From: Oenanthe sinensis
Taxonomy: Eukaryota > Streptophyta > Magnoliopsida > Apiales > Apiaceae
Assembly (NCBI GenBank): GCA_028671895.1
Contig: CM053809.1
Coordinates: forward strand, 32,525,501 to 32,589,500
Direction: 5' to 3'
DNA length: 64,000 bases
Below the pieces are notes generated by a model. That model was not told the DNA's origin. It was given only the letters and a program-made list of their open reading frames with translations, and searched no databases. Position numbers and translations under genes: made by a program. This document shows, piece by piece, positions 45,224 through 55,787 of the stretch (the stretch's first letter is position 1; every line of letters starts with the position of its first letter).

Positions 45224-46510
45224 ATGTATATTTCATATTCACTTCCATTTTTTCTTATCCTCTCTTTCATTTTAATCTCAACATGCCAGGCTATCGTTCC
45301 TGCAAACAATACATTTCGCTATTCCAACTCGGGGAATCTAGGCGAATTCAGTGTTGAATTCGGTGACTACCGTCCATCAGATATTGCCAACTTCCCGTAC
45401 ATGCTTTGTTTCCATAACGCCACCCCTGATGTATTCACCTTAGGTCTTCGAATGGGCAGCCGTCACTCAGAGTCCAAAATGCTATGGGTTTGGGATGCAA
45501 ATCGCTCAAAGCCCGTTCGCGAAAATGCAACCTTAGTATTCGGTGCTGATGGTAACCTGGTGTTGTTTGATGTCGATGGTTCAATCGCATGGCAAACAGG
45601 TACTGCAAATAAGGGTGTCGTAGGGTTACAGTTACTTGCGAGTGGTAATCTCGTGTTGTATAATGCTAAGGGTACATTTATATGGCAGAGTTTTGATCAT
45701 CCTTCGGATACACTTCTAGTGGGTCAAGGACTACATCTTAATGGGCCCACAAAATTGGTTAGTAGAATGTCCTATGAAAATCCTACTAATGGGCCTTATT
45801 CCTTTGTAATGGAGAAAAGGCATTTGGCCTTGTATTACAAGAGCAACAATGCAATAAGTCCCCTACTCTATCACATATATGACGAATTTGGAAATGGCAA
45901 TGGCGCTTTGACTAATGCAGCAGTCTTCACTGCCAGTACTGATGAAACTTACTTCACAACAGAACTATCCCTTGGGTATAGACTTGTAGCTAGACCCAAG
46001 TACAATGCTACTTATTCAATGCTTCGGCTTGATTTTGATGGAAACCTAAGAGTATATACGTACGATGAAAATGTTGATTGGGGGGCATGGGAAACTACAT
46101 TCACGCTTTTAAATAGGGAAGACGATATTGAAAGTACTAGCGAATGTAGATTGCCAAAAAAGTGTGGATCTTTCGGGGTGTGTGAAGACAATCAGTGTGT
46201 GGCTTGTCCAACTCCTGCAGGTTTGCTCGGATGGAGCAAGAATTGTGCACCACCCGTTCTACCGGCTTGCAAGGGAGGGGCGAATGTGGACTACTACAAA
46301 GTTGTTGGCGTGGAACATTTCTTGAATGGATATGCCGAAGGAGGGCGTATGAAAATTGGTGATTGCAGAGAAAAATGCAACAAAGATTGCAAATGCGCAG
46401 GCTTTTTCTATAGGGAAGAGTCCTCAAAATGCCTGTTGGTTCCTGAACTAGATACTTTGATCAAGGTGTCCAATCCTTCGCATGTTGGTTACATTAAGAT
46501 ATCTAAATAG
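45224..46510 (+). CDS. EP1-like secreted glycoprotein, copy 2 (intact)
   Basis: A single-exon gene of 428 residues. Residues 1-23 are a signal peptide ending near C-Q-A. A bulb-type (D-mannose) lectin domain follows, about 40-160, with W-V-W-D-A-N-R, D-G-N-L-V-L and W-Q-S-F-D-H-P-S-D-T-L-L. The mannose motif QxDxNxVxY is only partly kept (G-A-D-G-N-L-V-L-F), so sugar binding is doubtful. Next come a cysteine-rich stretch (C-R-L-P-K-K-C-G-S-F-G-V-C-E-D-N-Q-C-V-A-C-P) and a C-terminal PAN/apple domain (about 345-425). There is no transmembrane or kinase part, unlike S-domain receptor kinases. It matches carrot EP1 and Arabidopsis curculin-like lectins, which are wall or apoplast glycoproteins; N-glycosylation sequons (N-N-T, N-A-T) are present. 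Its exact function is unknown. Confidence 0.93.
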   Translation: MYISYSLPFFLILSFILISTCQAIVPANNTFRYSNSGNLGEFSVEFGDYRPSDIANFPYMLCFHNATPDVFTLGLRMGSRHSESKMLWVWDANRSKPVRENATLVFGADGNLVLFDVDGSIAWQTGTANKGVVGLQLLASGNLVLYNAKGTFIWQSFDHPSDTLLVGQGLHLNGPTKLVSRMSYENPTNGPYSFVMEKRHLALYYKSNNAISPLLYHIYDEFGNGNGALTNAAVFTASTDETYFTTELSLGYRLVARPKYNATYSMLRLDFDGNLRVYTYDENVDWGAWETTFTLLNREDDIESTSECRLPKKCGSFGVCEDNQCVACPTPAGLLGWSKNCAPPVLPACKGGANVDYYKVVGVEHFLNGYAEGGRMKIGDCREKCNKDCKCAGFFYREESSKCLLVPELDTLIKVSNPSHVGYIKISK

Positions 46511-47649
46511 TTTTATATTAATTTTTTCTCTTTGCATCCAGATCTGGAATTAGTTTATTGTACACCTCCTAATTATTTGAAAAATAAAGTGTGCGCTTGT
46601 GGAAGGAAATAAAGTATGCACAAGTAGATGGGAGTGGTAAGTGGTTGTAACATTTAAGCACAATGCAATTTGGACTTTATATATAGCATGTTGTATAATT
46701 TTCATGCTTTTCATTTTCTTTTTTCTCTTGAACAATTTTCACACTTTTCTTAGTTAGTTTAATTATCCTTCAAATGTATAAAATGTAAATACTTTGTTAT
46801 CATTAGCAATATACATAGATTTAACTTTTTATAATAAATACAAATTAACATTGTTAGAACTCGTGTAAATATTGTCTACTATACTTTTTATTATCTTCAA
46901 CTAGTAACAAGTCGGTGCTCCAAATACAGATAAAATCATTAATTTCAAAGTTTTTGGAATTCACATATTTTTATTTATAAAATATAATAAAACATATTAT
47001 ATATAAACTCTATGATTATGCATATAACTTTCCTGTTTCATATAATATATATTTATCGTTTTTTTTGCTAACTATATAATATACTTATCTTAAAAATATA
47101 AACAAAATAAATAAATAAAAAGAAAGGTTTTCTCTTATAATCATCACGATTTTAGGAAAAAGAATTTGGGAGAATATATTGAAAAGTTTTTCTCAAAATT
47201 ATATTTCTTCTGCCTTGAAAATATCACTCGAGAACACAGCTTAGTTGGAATAAGACAAATGGCTTGGGGATAAGCATTGAAAGAGCTCTAGCGTATCTTC
47301 AAGTTTCAGTATTTTTCAAGTCAACTTTGACTTTTGCGATTTTATCAAAGTACGAAGTTTGTCCTAACCCAACGGCGTTGCTTTCTCTGACTCAAGCTTG
47401 ACACACCGGATGCAGAAACCATTAATTTCAGAAAACATCATATATTGAGTTGTACCCTGGTAATCAAATAAGATGCATTTATTTTTCTAAAGTAAAAAAA
47501 AGTGCATCTAAAAACCACGAAAAACAATGGAGGAAAATTATCAAACAAAATAGACGAAGTTTCAATATATACTTGAATGTATGATTTTATAAAAGCTTAA
47601 GGTCTTTCAATACTTTTTCATCATCATTCAAACAATATACTAGTGCACA
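46511..47649. other. spacer between EP1-like copies 2 and 3
   Basis: No gene. The first part is the 3' flank of copy 2. From about 47285 the sequence resembles the DNA upstream of copy 2 (shared TTGAC and AACGGCGTTGCT blocks), showing that the duplicated unit included the promoter. Confidence 0.6.
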
Positions 47650-48824
47650 ATGTATTCTTGTATTCACTTCCAGTTTCTCTTATCATTTTCCTCACTATAA
47701 TCTCAACACCAAGCTGTTGTGCCCTCGGACAGAAGATTCCGCTATTTCAACATAGGGGAATTAGGCGAATCCAGTGTTGAATATGGTGACTACCGTCCTT
47801 TACCCATTTTCACCATTCCATTCATGATTTGTTTCCAAAACTCCACCCCTGATGCCTTTACTTTAAGTCTTCGAATGGGCTACCGTCGGGCTGAGTCAAT
47901 AATGCTTTGGGTTTGGGCTGCGAATCCGAACAAGCCGGTTCATGAAAATGCCACCCTTGCATGGCGGATGTTGATGGCTCGATAGCATGGCAAACAGGTA
48001 CAGCAAATAAGGGCGTGGTAGGTTTGGAATTACTTCAAACTGGTAACCTTGTTTTGTATATGGGAAAGTTTTGATCACCCAACCGATACACTTTTACTGG
48101 GACAAGGTCTACATCTTAATGGGGCTACAAAGTTGGTTAGTAGATTGTCATACACGGATGCTGCTGATGGACCTTACACCCTTGTAATGGAGCAAAGGCA
48201 CTTGGCCTTGTATTACAAGAGCGAAAATGCTGTAAACCCCCTTCTATATTATAAATATTATAAATATATAGTCTTTGGTGTCAATAGCAACGAACCTTGC
48301 TACACATATGACCTAGATTATTGGCTAGACCCAAGTATAATGCTACTTATTCAATGCTTCGTCTTGACATGGACGGAAATTTAAGAATATATACATACTA
48401 CCCTTATGTTGATTGGGGTGCATGGGAAGTTACATACGAGGTTCTAAATAAGGAAGACAGTGTGGATAGTACTAGTGAATGTAGATTGCCAAAGAAGTGT
48501 GGATCTTTAGGGGTGTGCGAAGACAATCAGTGTGTGGCTTGTCCAACAGCAGCAGGTTTGCTTGGGTTGTGCGCCGCCAGTTTTACCAGCATGTAAAGAG
48601 AGGACTACTACAAAGTTGTGGGCGTGGAACATTTCATGAATGGATATACGGAAGGAAGTCGTATGAAAATTGGTGAATGCAGAGAAAAATGCAACAAAGA
48701 TTGCAAATGCGCAGGCTTTTTCTACAGGGAAGAGTCTTCGAAATGCTTGTTGGCTCCAGAACTGGATACTTTGATCAAGGTGTCCAATCCATCACATGTT
48801 GGTTACATTAAGATTTCTAAATAG
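47650..48824 (+). pseudogene. EP1-like glycoprotein, copy 3 (heavily broken)
   Basis: The old start is the ATG at 47650. In the signal peptide, losses of one and two bases cancel each other but expose a TAA after 16 codons. Further lesions relative to copies 1 and 2: a deletion of about 25 bp after N-A-T-L-A (near 47961), about 20 bp removed before W-Q-S-F-D-H (near 48060), a shortened and frame-shifted middle section (48240-48335), and two deletions between C-P-T-A-A-G-L-L and the PAN domain (48560-48602). The remaining parts (W-V-W-A-A-N, F-D-H-P-T-D-T-L-L-L-G-Q-G, C-R-L-P-K-K-C-G, the complete PAN domain) are still close to copy 2. It cannot make a full protein. Confidence 0.92.
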
Positions 48825-49035
48825 TTTTTATATTTATTTTTTCCTCTTAGAATACAGATCGGGATATCAAATGTTTGTAGAAACGAAAACAGATACAAGT
48901 CTGATACACACACGCTTATGTATATTGCAGAGTATTTGAAAAACAAAGTACTGATATATTACTTCTTCTCATCTTTAAAATGTAATACAACGTAAAGATT
49001 AAATACTAAACATCTCCTAACGTCAACATAAAAAG

Positions 49036-50561
49036 TGTTAATCTGATGTGTTTTGATGATATATAACAGCATGCTGATTTGCTATTTGTTACTGTAACAG
49101 CTTGCTAAGTAACTAGTTTTAATCTATACAGCTTACCATTATATGATTGACTCACTTGATATATCCTACATATATATGAGTTTGCTATGTATAAGTATAT
49201 TCTCAGGTAACTTGGTTGAGTATGTGGAAAGACAAAGTTTCAGGAAAGTGTTCGTAACAGCCTGCTAAGATCAGTCACAGAACCGTAACAGCAAGCTGAC
49301 ACTATTCCGCCCAGAACTATATCAGCAAGCTGACACTGTTCCGCCCAGAAGCTATTCAAAATCAATTTCGATAATGGATATTCCTTGAAGATGCTTGGAG
49401 AGATCAGAGATTGGTTAGGATTTAAATATGTAAGGACTCTATTATATAATATATAGTTTATATAATTAATAGAGCTCAAAAAGGATTTTCAAATACCTTC
49501 CTTATTTACTCAGATTTGATTCTCCTTACCATATCTTTCCAAAACATATTTCTATCAATCTTTTCCATATCAAAATCTTTCCATAACAGCTCAAATTCGT
49601 TTTGATCTTTTTCTAGCTGTTGGAAATTGATATTACCTTTCAAAATTGAATTGTTAGAAGATTTAAACTATTTCAAATTTCGAATTTCAAATCTTCTAAT
49701 ATCCTAGTTGTTGGAGAATATATTATGCTAATCAAATCTTTTCTTATTACATAATATTCTCAGACCCGTTGTATGCTTCTTATATATATATTCACTTGCA
49801 ATCTTTATTGTAGGTAACCAATCGATATACAACGTAAAAAGTTTTGAGATCTGAATATACACGTTTCATCTCTTCTCTCTCAAAACACTTTGATTTTATA
49901 AACTCTGAGCTCCATAGTTATATACACGTATATTATATACAAGAGTTTATAGTTTGGGTTGTAACGCTTATTATTCTTTGTAAACAAAGTTGTATTGATT
50001 AGTTGCTGAAGTAGTGGCAAGGGATCTTGGTGATCAGGGAATATTGCTCTAGGGAACTCTTTGTATTAGAGAACAGGTTGTTCGGGAACTAAGGAATTCA
50101 AGGGAGTGGTTTGCTCGAGGAATTCAGAGTTCAAGAGGAACAAGCTTGTTAGAGGATCTTGGGGTTCAAGAGGGCTGATTATTCAAAGGGAAACATAGTG
50201 TTTCAGCAAGCCGTTTTCAGCAACTAGGTTAAAGGGAGATATATTATTGTATCGTGTAATTGGTATTTTTATTGATCAATAATATATTCTCTTACCGGGT
50301 TGGTAAGGGACCAGGACGTAGACCATTAGTGGATAGGGGTCGAACCTGGCTAAAATCGATTGTGTTCTTTATTTTCAGTATTTACATTCTGCACTGCATC
50401 ATAACAGCAAGCTATTATACTCTGTAATCTGTAATCAGCAAGCTGACAGTGTCAGCAGCAGACTGTTTTGTTTGTAACAGTCGATACAAGTTGGTAAAAG
50501 TTAAAATTGGCCTTAGTTAGTCATATACACCTATTCACCCCCCTCTAGGTGTGCATTCACA
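49036..50561 (+). repeat. 5' LTR of the copia element
   Basis: 1526 bp, starting TGTTAATCTGATG and ending GTGTGCATTCACA. Three exact CAGCAAGCTG motifs lie at 49289, 49323 and 50436, with variants at 49067, 49098, 49258, 50204 and 50405. Its promoter should lie within; a TATATATATATTCACTTG segment near 49782 is a candidate TATA region. Confidence 0.96.
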
Positions 50562-50563
50562 TT

Positions 50564-50575
50564 TGGTATCAGAGC
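50564..50575 (+). other. primer-binding site
   Basis: TGGTATCAGAGC starts two bases after the 5' LTR and is complementary to the 3' end of initiator-methionine tRNA, the usual primer of plant copia elements. Confidence 0.95.
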
Positions 50576-50617
50576 TTTGGTGTACTAATATTTCTGTAAC
50601 AGGAAAGTACGAGTCCT

Positions 50618-52561
50618 ATGGCCATGGCTACTAACTTTTATCCTGAAGGAACATCGAGTTCGAGGCCACCACTTCTCTTGGGTACTGAAAATTACAACTG
50701 GTGGAAAAATAGAATGGAGATACATCTTACCAGAGAGCCACTTGAATGGAGAGTTGTTCAAAAGGGTCCGTTTGAGTTTAAAGACAAAGACGGCAAGGCG
50801 AAAGACATTGATGATCTCACAGATGGTGAACTATCAAAGATGAGTTATAATGGCAAAGCAAGGAACACTCTAATGAATGGATTGTGTCCTACTGAATGTG
50901 ACAAAGTTTCTTCATGCAAGACGGCAAAAGAAATCTGGGATACCTTGGAATTATGTCATGAAGGTTCTAAAGGGCTGAAAAAGGTGAAACTCAGCAAGCT
51001 GATGAACGAGTTTGGGAATTTCAAGCTTGGAGAAGGAGAAACAATCAGAGAAAGTCAATCTAGATTTCAAATAAATATGAATGCTCTCAAACAACTTGGC
51101 AAGGAGATTCCTCAAGAAGAAATCAATATGAAAATACTCAGTGCCGTGCCATTTATCTACGAACCAAAGGTAACTGCATTGGAATCTTCACCAACAATAG
51201 ATACTATGGATACCTTGGCGGTATTTGCTGAACTAGAACAGTTTGAAAGCAAAATAAAGGCTAGTCAAACTGAAATCATTCAAGCTCCAGTGGCTAAGAT
51301 GAAAAACTTGGCACTTCATACTGATAACAGCAAGCTGGAATCAGAAGAATCAGAAGATGAAGATATAGCTTTACTATCCAGAAAGATCAAGATGCTCATA
51401 CACAAGAAGAACATGTTGAAGAAAGAAAAAGGCAGAAAATACTCCAGAGATTCAAAGGAGGAAAATTGTTTCGAATGTGGCAAGCCAGGACACTACAGAA
51501 AGGACTGTTATAAGCTGAAGAACAAACAGCAAGCTGCTACAAAGGAGAAAACAAAATCAAAAGTTTTTTTGTCATGGAGTGATGATGAAGATGGTTCAGG
51601 TGCTGAATCAAGTGATGACATGGTCAACCTAGCACTTGTTGGTCTCGATAATGAAATACTTCAAGAGAATACAGAAGAAGTGTTGCTTGAAAGTGATGTT
51701 TCTGATTCAGAATCAGATGGTAGTGAGGTAAACTCCTTTTATTCTGGTAAACCATCTGAAACTATTATTCCGAAATCACTAACCATGCAGGAAATAGAAG
51801 TCGTTTCGATAGATGAGTTTTTAGCACTAAAAGCTAAAACCAGCAAGCTGGAAGAAAAGAATGCTTATCTCAAGAGAATGTTATATGATGTCTTGGATGG
51901 AAAGATGCCCAATGATAACAGTGATGAACTTGTTCAACTCAAAAATGAAGTTTCTAATCTTGAAGGAATTAACAAACTTGTGCAAAAGAGAAATGATGTT
52001 CTGATGAAGGAAATCAGCGAGCTGAAAGCAGACATTGAAGCTAGAGATGTATGCCTTGAGACGTTCAAACTTATGGAATCAGATTCTGGAGAAGTATCTC
52101 AGCAAGCTGAAAAGATCAAAGAGTTGGAACAGGAGATAAAACATCTTGAAAAAGGAATGGGAAAGTTTGTTCAAGGTGAAGAAGTTCTCAAATCCATGAT
52201 GAAGCAAACTAAAGTACCATTGGCAAAAGAAGGATTAGGAATGGAAACTAAATTGAAGGATAAAGGTCTCAAGTATGATGGCAAACATGGTATTCCATAT
52301 GACTATGCTATGCCTTGGAAGATTTGCCAGAAGTGTCAAAGAAAGGGCCACCTGTCAAAGCATTGCAAACTGCAGAATGCAGAATCAGCTTACTGGAACA
52401 GACAGACAGCTAGCCGACAGCAGTTTGGAAGAACACAAAAAGCAAAGAATCAAGCACCAAGAGTGATCCAAAAGTGGATCAAGAAATCTGATTTAACTGT
52501 TCTTTATGTGTTATCAGCTAACCAATTTGGACCCAAACCTATATGGGTACCAAAATGTTGA
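50618..52561 (+). CDS. gag: copia Gag protein
   Basis: 647 residues from the ATG at 50618 (M-A-M-A-T-N-F). The N-terminal half is the copia capsid (UBN2-like) domain: Y-N-W-W-K-N-R-M, A-K-E-I-W-D-T-L-E and L-x-K-L-M-N-E-F. A CCHC zinc knuckle C-F-E-C-G-K-P-G-H-Y-R-K-D-C begins at residue 284 and a second, C-Q-K-C-Q-R-K-G-H-L-S-K-H-C, at 570. Between them lie an acidic serine-rich linker and a coiled-coil-like stretch (about 395-520). The frame ends in P-I-W-V-P-K-C and a TGA (52559-52561) at the place where many copia polyproteins continue into pol. Gag packages the RNA into virus-like particles in the cytoplasm. It is longer than average because of the linker, as in Sireviruses. Confidence 0.93.
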   Translation: MAMATNFYPEGTSSSRPPLLLGTENYNWWKNRMEIHLTREPLEWRVVQKGPFEFKDKDGKAKDIDDLTDGELSKMSYNGKARNTLMNGLCPTECDKVSSCKTAKEIWDTLELCHEGSKGLKKVKLSKLMNEFGNFKLGEGETIRESQSRFQINMNALKQLGKEIPQEEINMKILSAVPFIYEPKVTALESSPTIDTMDTLAVFAELEQFESKIKASQTEIIQAPVAKMKNLALHTDNSKLESEESEDEDIALLSRKIKMLIHKKNMLKKEKGRKYSRDSKEENCFECGKPGHYRKDCYKLKNKQQAATKEKTKSKVFLSWSDDEDGSGAESSDDMVNLALVGLDNEILQENTEEVLLESDVSDSESDGSEVNSFYSGKPSETIIPKSLTMQEIEVVSIDEFLALKAKTSKLEEKNAYLKRMLYDVLDGKMPNDNSDELVQLKNEVSNLEGINKLVQKRNDVLMKEISELKADIEARDVCLETFKLMESDSGEVSQQAEKIKELEQEIKHLEKGMGKFVQGEEVLKSMMKQTKVPLAKEGLGMETKLKDKGLKYDGKHGIPYDYAMPWKICQKCQRKGHLSKHCKLQNAESAYWNRQTASRQQFGRTQKAKNQAPRVIQKWIKKSDLTVLYVLSANQFGPKPIWVPKC

Positions 52562-52583
52562 GTTGTTTTTGTTTATTTTGTAG

Positions 52584-55500
52584 GTATGTCTTGCTGCCAA
52601 AATAAATGCAAAGCAATGGATATTGGACAGTGGTTGTACAAGACATATGTGTGGAGACAAATCTCAGTTTCTTAGCCTAAAGAAGAAAAAGGGAGGAAGA
52701 GTCACAATTGGTGATAACAAGACTCTTAAAATTCTTGGAAAAGGCAAAGTTGGTAATAGTATGATTTCAATTGATAATGTACAATATGTCCAAGGTCTTA
52801 AGTATAATTTACTTAGTGTAAGTCAATTATATGATGATGGACATGCTGTTAATTTTGATAAAGATAAATGTACTATTAATGTTGGTACTAACAAAATCCC
52901 CCTAGTTGCTAGAAGGGAAGGAAATATATATATTGTGGACTTTGAGATGCAGGAAACAGCGTATTGTTTAGCAGCTCTTGATGTTGAACCATATATTTGG
53001 CATAGAAGGCTAGGACATGCTCACATGGACTTAATCAGCAAGCTGTCTTCAAAGAAGCTAGTTAGAGGACTGCCCAAATTGAAGTATGTCAAAACTGAAA
53101 TATGTTCATCTTGCCAATTAGGAAAACAGGTCAGGACACCTCACAAGTCAAAGAAAATGGTATCCACTTCTAAACCTTTAGAGCTTCTTCATTTGGACTT
53201 GTTTGGTCCCGAAGCATATGAAAGTATTGGAGGTAAAAAGTATGGTTTTGTAATTGTTGATGATTACTCTAGATTTACTTGGGTATTGTTTCTTCGTACT
53301 AAAGATTCTGCTTTTAGTGAATTTGAGAAACTAATCAAATTACTTGAGAACAAGCTAGATACAAGACTTGTAGGTATTCGAAGTGATCGAGGTGGAGAAT
53401 TTCAAAAGGAGTTTGTAACTTATTGTGAGGAAAGAGGTATCTCTCATGAATTCTCTGCACCAAGAACTCCACAGCAAAACGGTGTTGTTGAAAGGAAAAA
53501 CAGGTCACTACAAGAAACAGCAAGGACACTGTTGCAAGAAAGCAAGCTGCCAAGGAGTTTCTGGGCAGAAGCTGTAAATACAGCAAGCTATGTTCTTAAC
53601 AGAGTGTTGATCAGACCTATTCTCAACAAAACTCCTTATGAATTACTGAGGAACAAGAAGCCAAACATTGGGTACTTCAGAATATTTGGTTCCAAGTGCT
53701 TTGTACTCAAAACGATTGGTAAAGATGGTAAATTTGATGCAAAATCTTCTGAATCTATATTTCTTGGCTATTCTTTAAATAGTAGAACTTATAGAGTCTA
53801 TAACATACAAAAACGTATTGTTGAAGAGTCTATTAATGTTACATTTCAAGAAGCTACTAATGTTCTGTCAAAAGATGAGGAAGATGATGCAGGTACAGGT
53901 ACTGACAGCAAGCTGAGAAGCATTGCAGAAGAGAAACAGCCAGCTGACAGAACACCTGGTACAAATACTGATGGTGAACAGCAAGCTGGAACCTCAACTC
54001 TAGTAGCTGATTTTGTTGGAGGATCTTCACCAACAACTCCAGAGAGATCTAATACCATTGAATCAGATCATTCATCACCACCATCAAAAGTTAGAAGAGT
54101 TGCTGATCTTTATGAAGAAATCTCTCAACATACTTTGCCAAAGACAACAAGGACATCAAAGAATCATCCACAAGAGCTTGTGATTGGGAATGTTAATGAA
54201 AGAATGAGGACCAGAAAAGGAATAATAAATTTTTGTGCTTATGCTGCCTTTTTAGCTCAAGAAGAACCGAAAAATGTCAAAGAAGCATTGGAAGATGAAA
54301 ATTGGGTAGTGGCGATGCAAGAGGAACTTAACAATTTTAAAAGATGTGATGTTTGGGAACTCGTCAAGCCACCAAAGGATGCTTCAATAATAGGAACAAA
54401 ATGGGTATACAAGAACAAATTGGATGAATATGGAACAGTTACCCGAAATAAAGCAAGATTGGTCGCACAAGGATACAATCAGCAAGAGGGAATCGACTAT
54501 GATCAGACTTATGCACCTGTTGCAAGGTTGGAATCTATTAGGATGCTTCTCTCATTTGCATGCTACAAGAAATTCAAGCTGTATCAAATGGACGTGAAGA
54601 GCGCTTTCCTAAATGGCTACTTAAAAGAGGAAGTATATGTAAAACAGCCTCCTAGTTTCGAGCATGAGCAATTTCCAGATTATGTATACAAGCTGAAAAA
54701 GGCCTTGTATGGATTAAAACAAGCTCCTAGGTCATGGTATGAAAGGCTCAGTAAGTTTTTACTTAAGAATGGTTTCACACGAGGTAAAATAGATCCCACT
54801 TTATTTACTAAGCATGATAAGAATGATATACTTGTTGTTCAAGTTTATGTAGATGATATAATTTTTGGATCTACTAATGAAAGTATGTGTAAGTGGTTCT
54901 CTGAGTGTATGCACAGTGAATTTGACATGAGCATGATGGGAGAGCTCAATTATTTCTTGGGGCTCCAAATCAAGCAAACAAAAGATGGAATCTATGTGCA
55001 TCAATCCAAGTACATAAAAGAGTTACTCAAAAGATTTGGATTTGAAAATGTTAAGCCAAAATCTACTCCAATGACCCCAGCCAGCAAGCTGACTTCGGAT
55101 GAAAAGGGTAAGGATGTAGAAATCACTAGATATCGAGGTATGATCGGTTGTTTATTGTACTTAACTGCCTCTAGACCTGATATCATGTATAGTGTATGTG
55201 TTTGTGCAAGATTTCAAGCAAAACCAAAAGAGTCTCACTTGAATGCTGTCAAGAGGATATTTAGATACTTGAGTGGTACTATAACTCTTGGTTTATTTTA
55301 TCCTATCACAAATGCATTTGATCTTGTTGGATATAGTGATGCAGATTATGCAGGTTGTCAAACAGATAGAAAGAGTACTAGTGGTGTTTGTGCATTTTTA
55401 GGACAGAGTTTAGTATCTTGGCAATGCAAGAAGCAAACATCTGTTGCATTATCTACTGCAGAAGGGGAGTATTTGGCAGCTGGTAGTTGTTGCTCTCAAA

Positions 55501-55787
55501 TGCTTTGGATGATTCAAACACTCAAGGACTTTGGAATTAAATGTGAGAAAATTCCAATCTTTTGTGACAATACAAGCACTATCAACATTTCAAAGAATCC
55601 AGGGAATCACTCAAGAACAAAACATATTGATGTTCGACACCATTTCTTGAGAGATAATGTTGCAAAGGGAAAGGTAGAGCTGATATTTGTGCCTACAGAG
55701 TATCAGCTAGCTGACATCTTCACCAAACCCTTAGCAGAAGAAAGATTTTCTGTTCTTCGAAGGGAACTTGGGATGTGCAATGTCTAA
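52584..55787 (+). CDS. pol: copia Pol polyprotein (PR-IN-RT-RNase H)
   Basis: The open frame starts after a TAG at 52581-52583 with V-C-L-A-A-K, about 13 codons before the protease D-S-G (D at 52626), and has no ATG before these residues. In order: aspartic protease (D-S-G-C-T-R-H-M), integrase zinc domain (H-R-R-L-G-H...C-S-S-C-Q-L-G-K), integrase core (D-L-F-G-P, I-R-S-D-R-G-G-E-F, Q-N-G-V-V-E-R-K-N-R, i.e. the D,D,E residues), reverse transcriptase with Y-V-D-D at 54846-54857, and RNase H (S-D-A-D-Y-A-G, A-L-S-T-A-E-G-E-Y, D-V-R-H-H-F). It ends at 55787. No internal stop over more than 1050 codons. Pol lies in a different frame from gag, so its expression needs frameshifting, splicing or reinitiation. 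Confidence 0.95.
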   Translation, partial: VCLAAKINAKQWILDSGCTRHMCGDKSQFLSLKKKKGGRVTIGDNKTLKILGKGKVGNSMISIDNVQYVQGLKYNLLSVSQLYDDGHAVNFDKDKCTINVGTNKIPLVARREGNIYIVDFEMQETAYCLAALDVEPYIWHRRLGHAHMDLISKLSSKKLVRGLPKLKYVKTEICSSCQLGKQVRTPHKSKKMVSTSKPLELLHLDLFGPEAYESIGGKKYGFVIVDDYSRFTWVLFLRTKDSAFSEFEKLIKLLENKLDTRLVGIRSDRGGEFQKEFVTYCEERGISHEFSAPRTPQQNGVVERKNRSLQETARTLLQESKLPRSFWAEAVNTASYVLNRVLIRPILNKTPYELLRNKKPNIGYFRIFGSKCFVLKTIGKDGKFDAKSSESIFLGYSLNSRTYRVYNIQKRIVEESINVTFQEATNVLSKDEEDDAGTGTDSKLRSIAEEKQPADRTPGTNTDGEQQAGTSTLVADFVGGSSPTTPERSNTIESDHSSPPSKVRRVADLYEEISQHTLPKTTRTSKNHPQELVIGNVNERMRTRKGIINFCAYAAFLAQEEPKNVKEALEDENWVVAMQEELNNFKRCDVWELVKPPKDASIIGTKWVYKNKLDEYGTVTRNKARLVAQGYNQQEGIDYDQTYAPVARLESIRMLLSFACYKKFKLYQMDVKSAFLNGYLKEEVYVKQPPSFEHEQFPDYVYKLKKALYGLKQAPRSWYERLSKFLLKNGFTRGKIDPTLFTKHDKNDILVVQVYVDDIIFGSTNESMCKWFSECMHSEFDMSMMGELNYFLGLQIKQTKDGIYVHQSKYIKELLKRFGFENVKPKSTPMTPASKLTSDEKGKDVEITRYRGMIGCLLYLTASRPDIMYSVCVCARFQAKPKESHLNAVKRIFRYLSGTITLGLFYPITNAFDLVGYSDADYAGCQTDRKSTSGVCAFLGQSLVSWQCKKQTSVALSTAEGEYLAAGSCCSQMLWMIQTLKDFGIKCEKIPIFCDNTSTINISKNPGNHSRTKHIDVRHHFLRDNVAKGKVELIFVPTEYQLADIFTKPLAEERFSVLRRELGMCNV

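Noticed and set aside
49240..49479. A 79-codon minus-strand frame in the 5' LTR, repeated in the 3' LTR (56321-56560)
   Set aside because: It occurs in both LTRs only because they are duplicates; no domain and no start context.
52547..52583. A 37-base intron joining gag to pol in frame
   Set aside because: The GT and AG fit the phase, but plant introns are practically never this short; kept only as part of the junction question.
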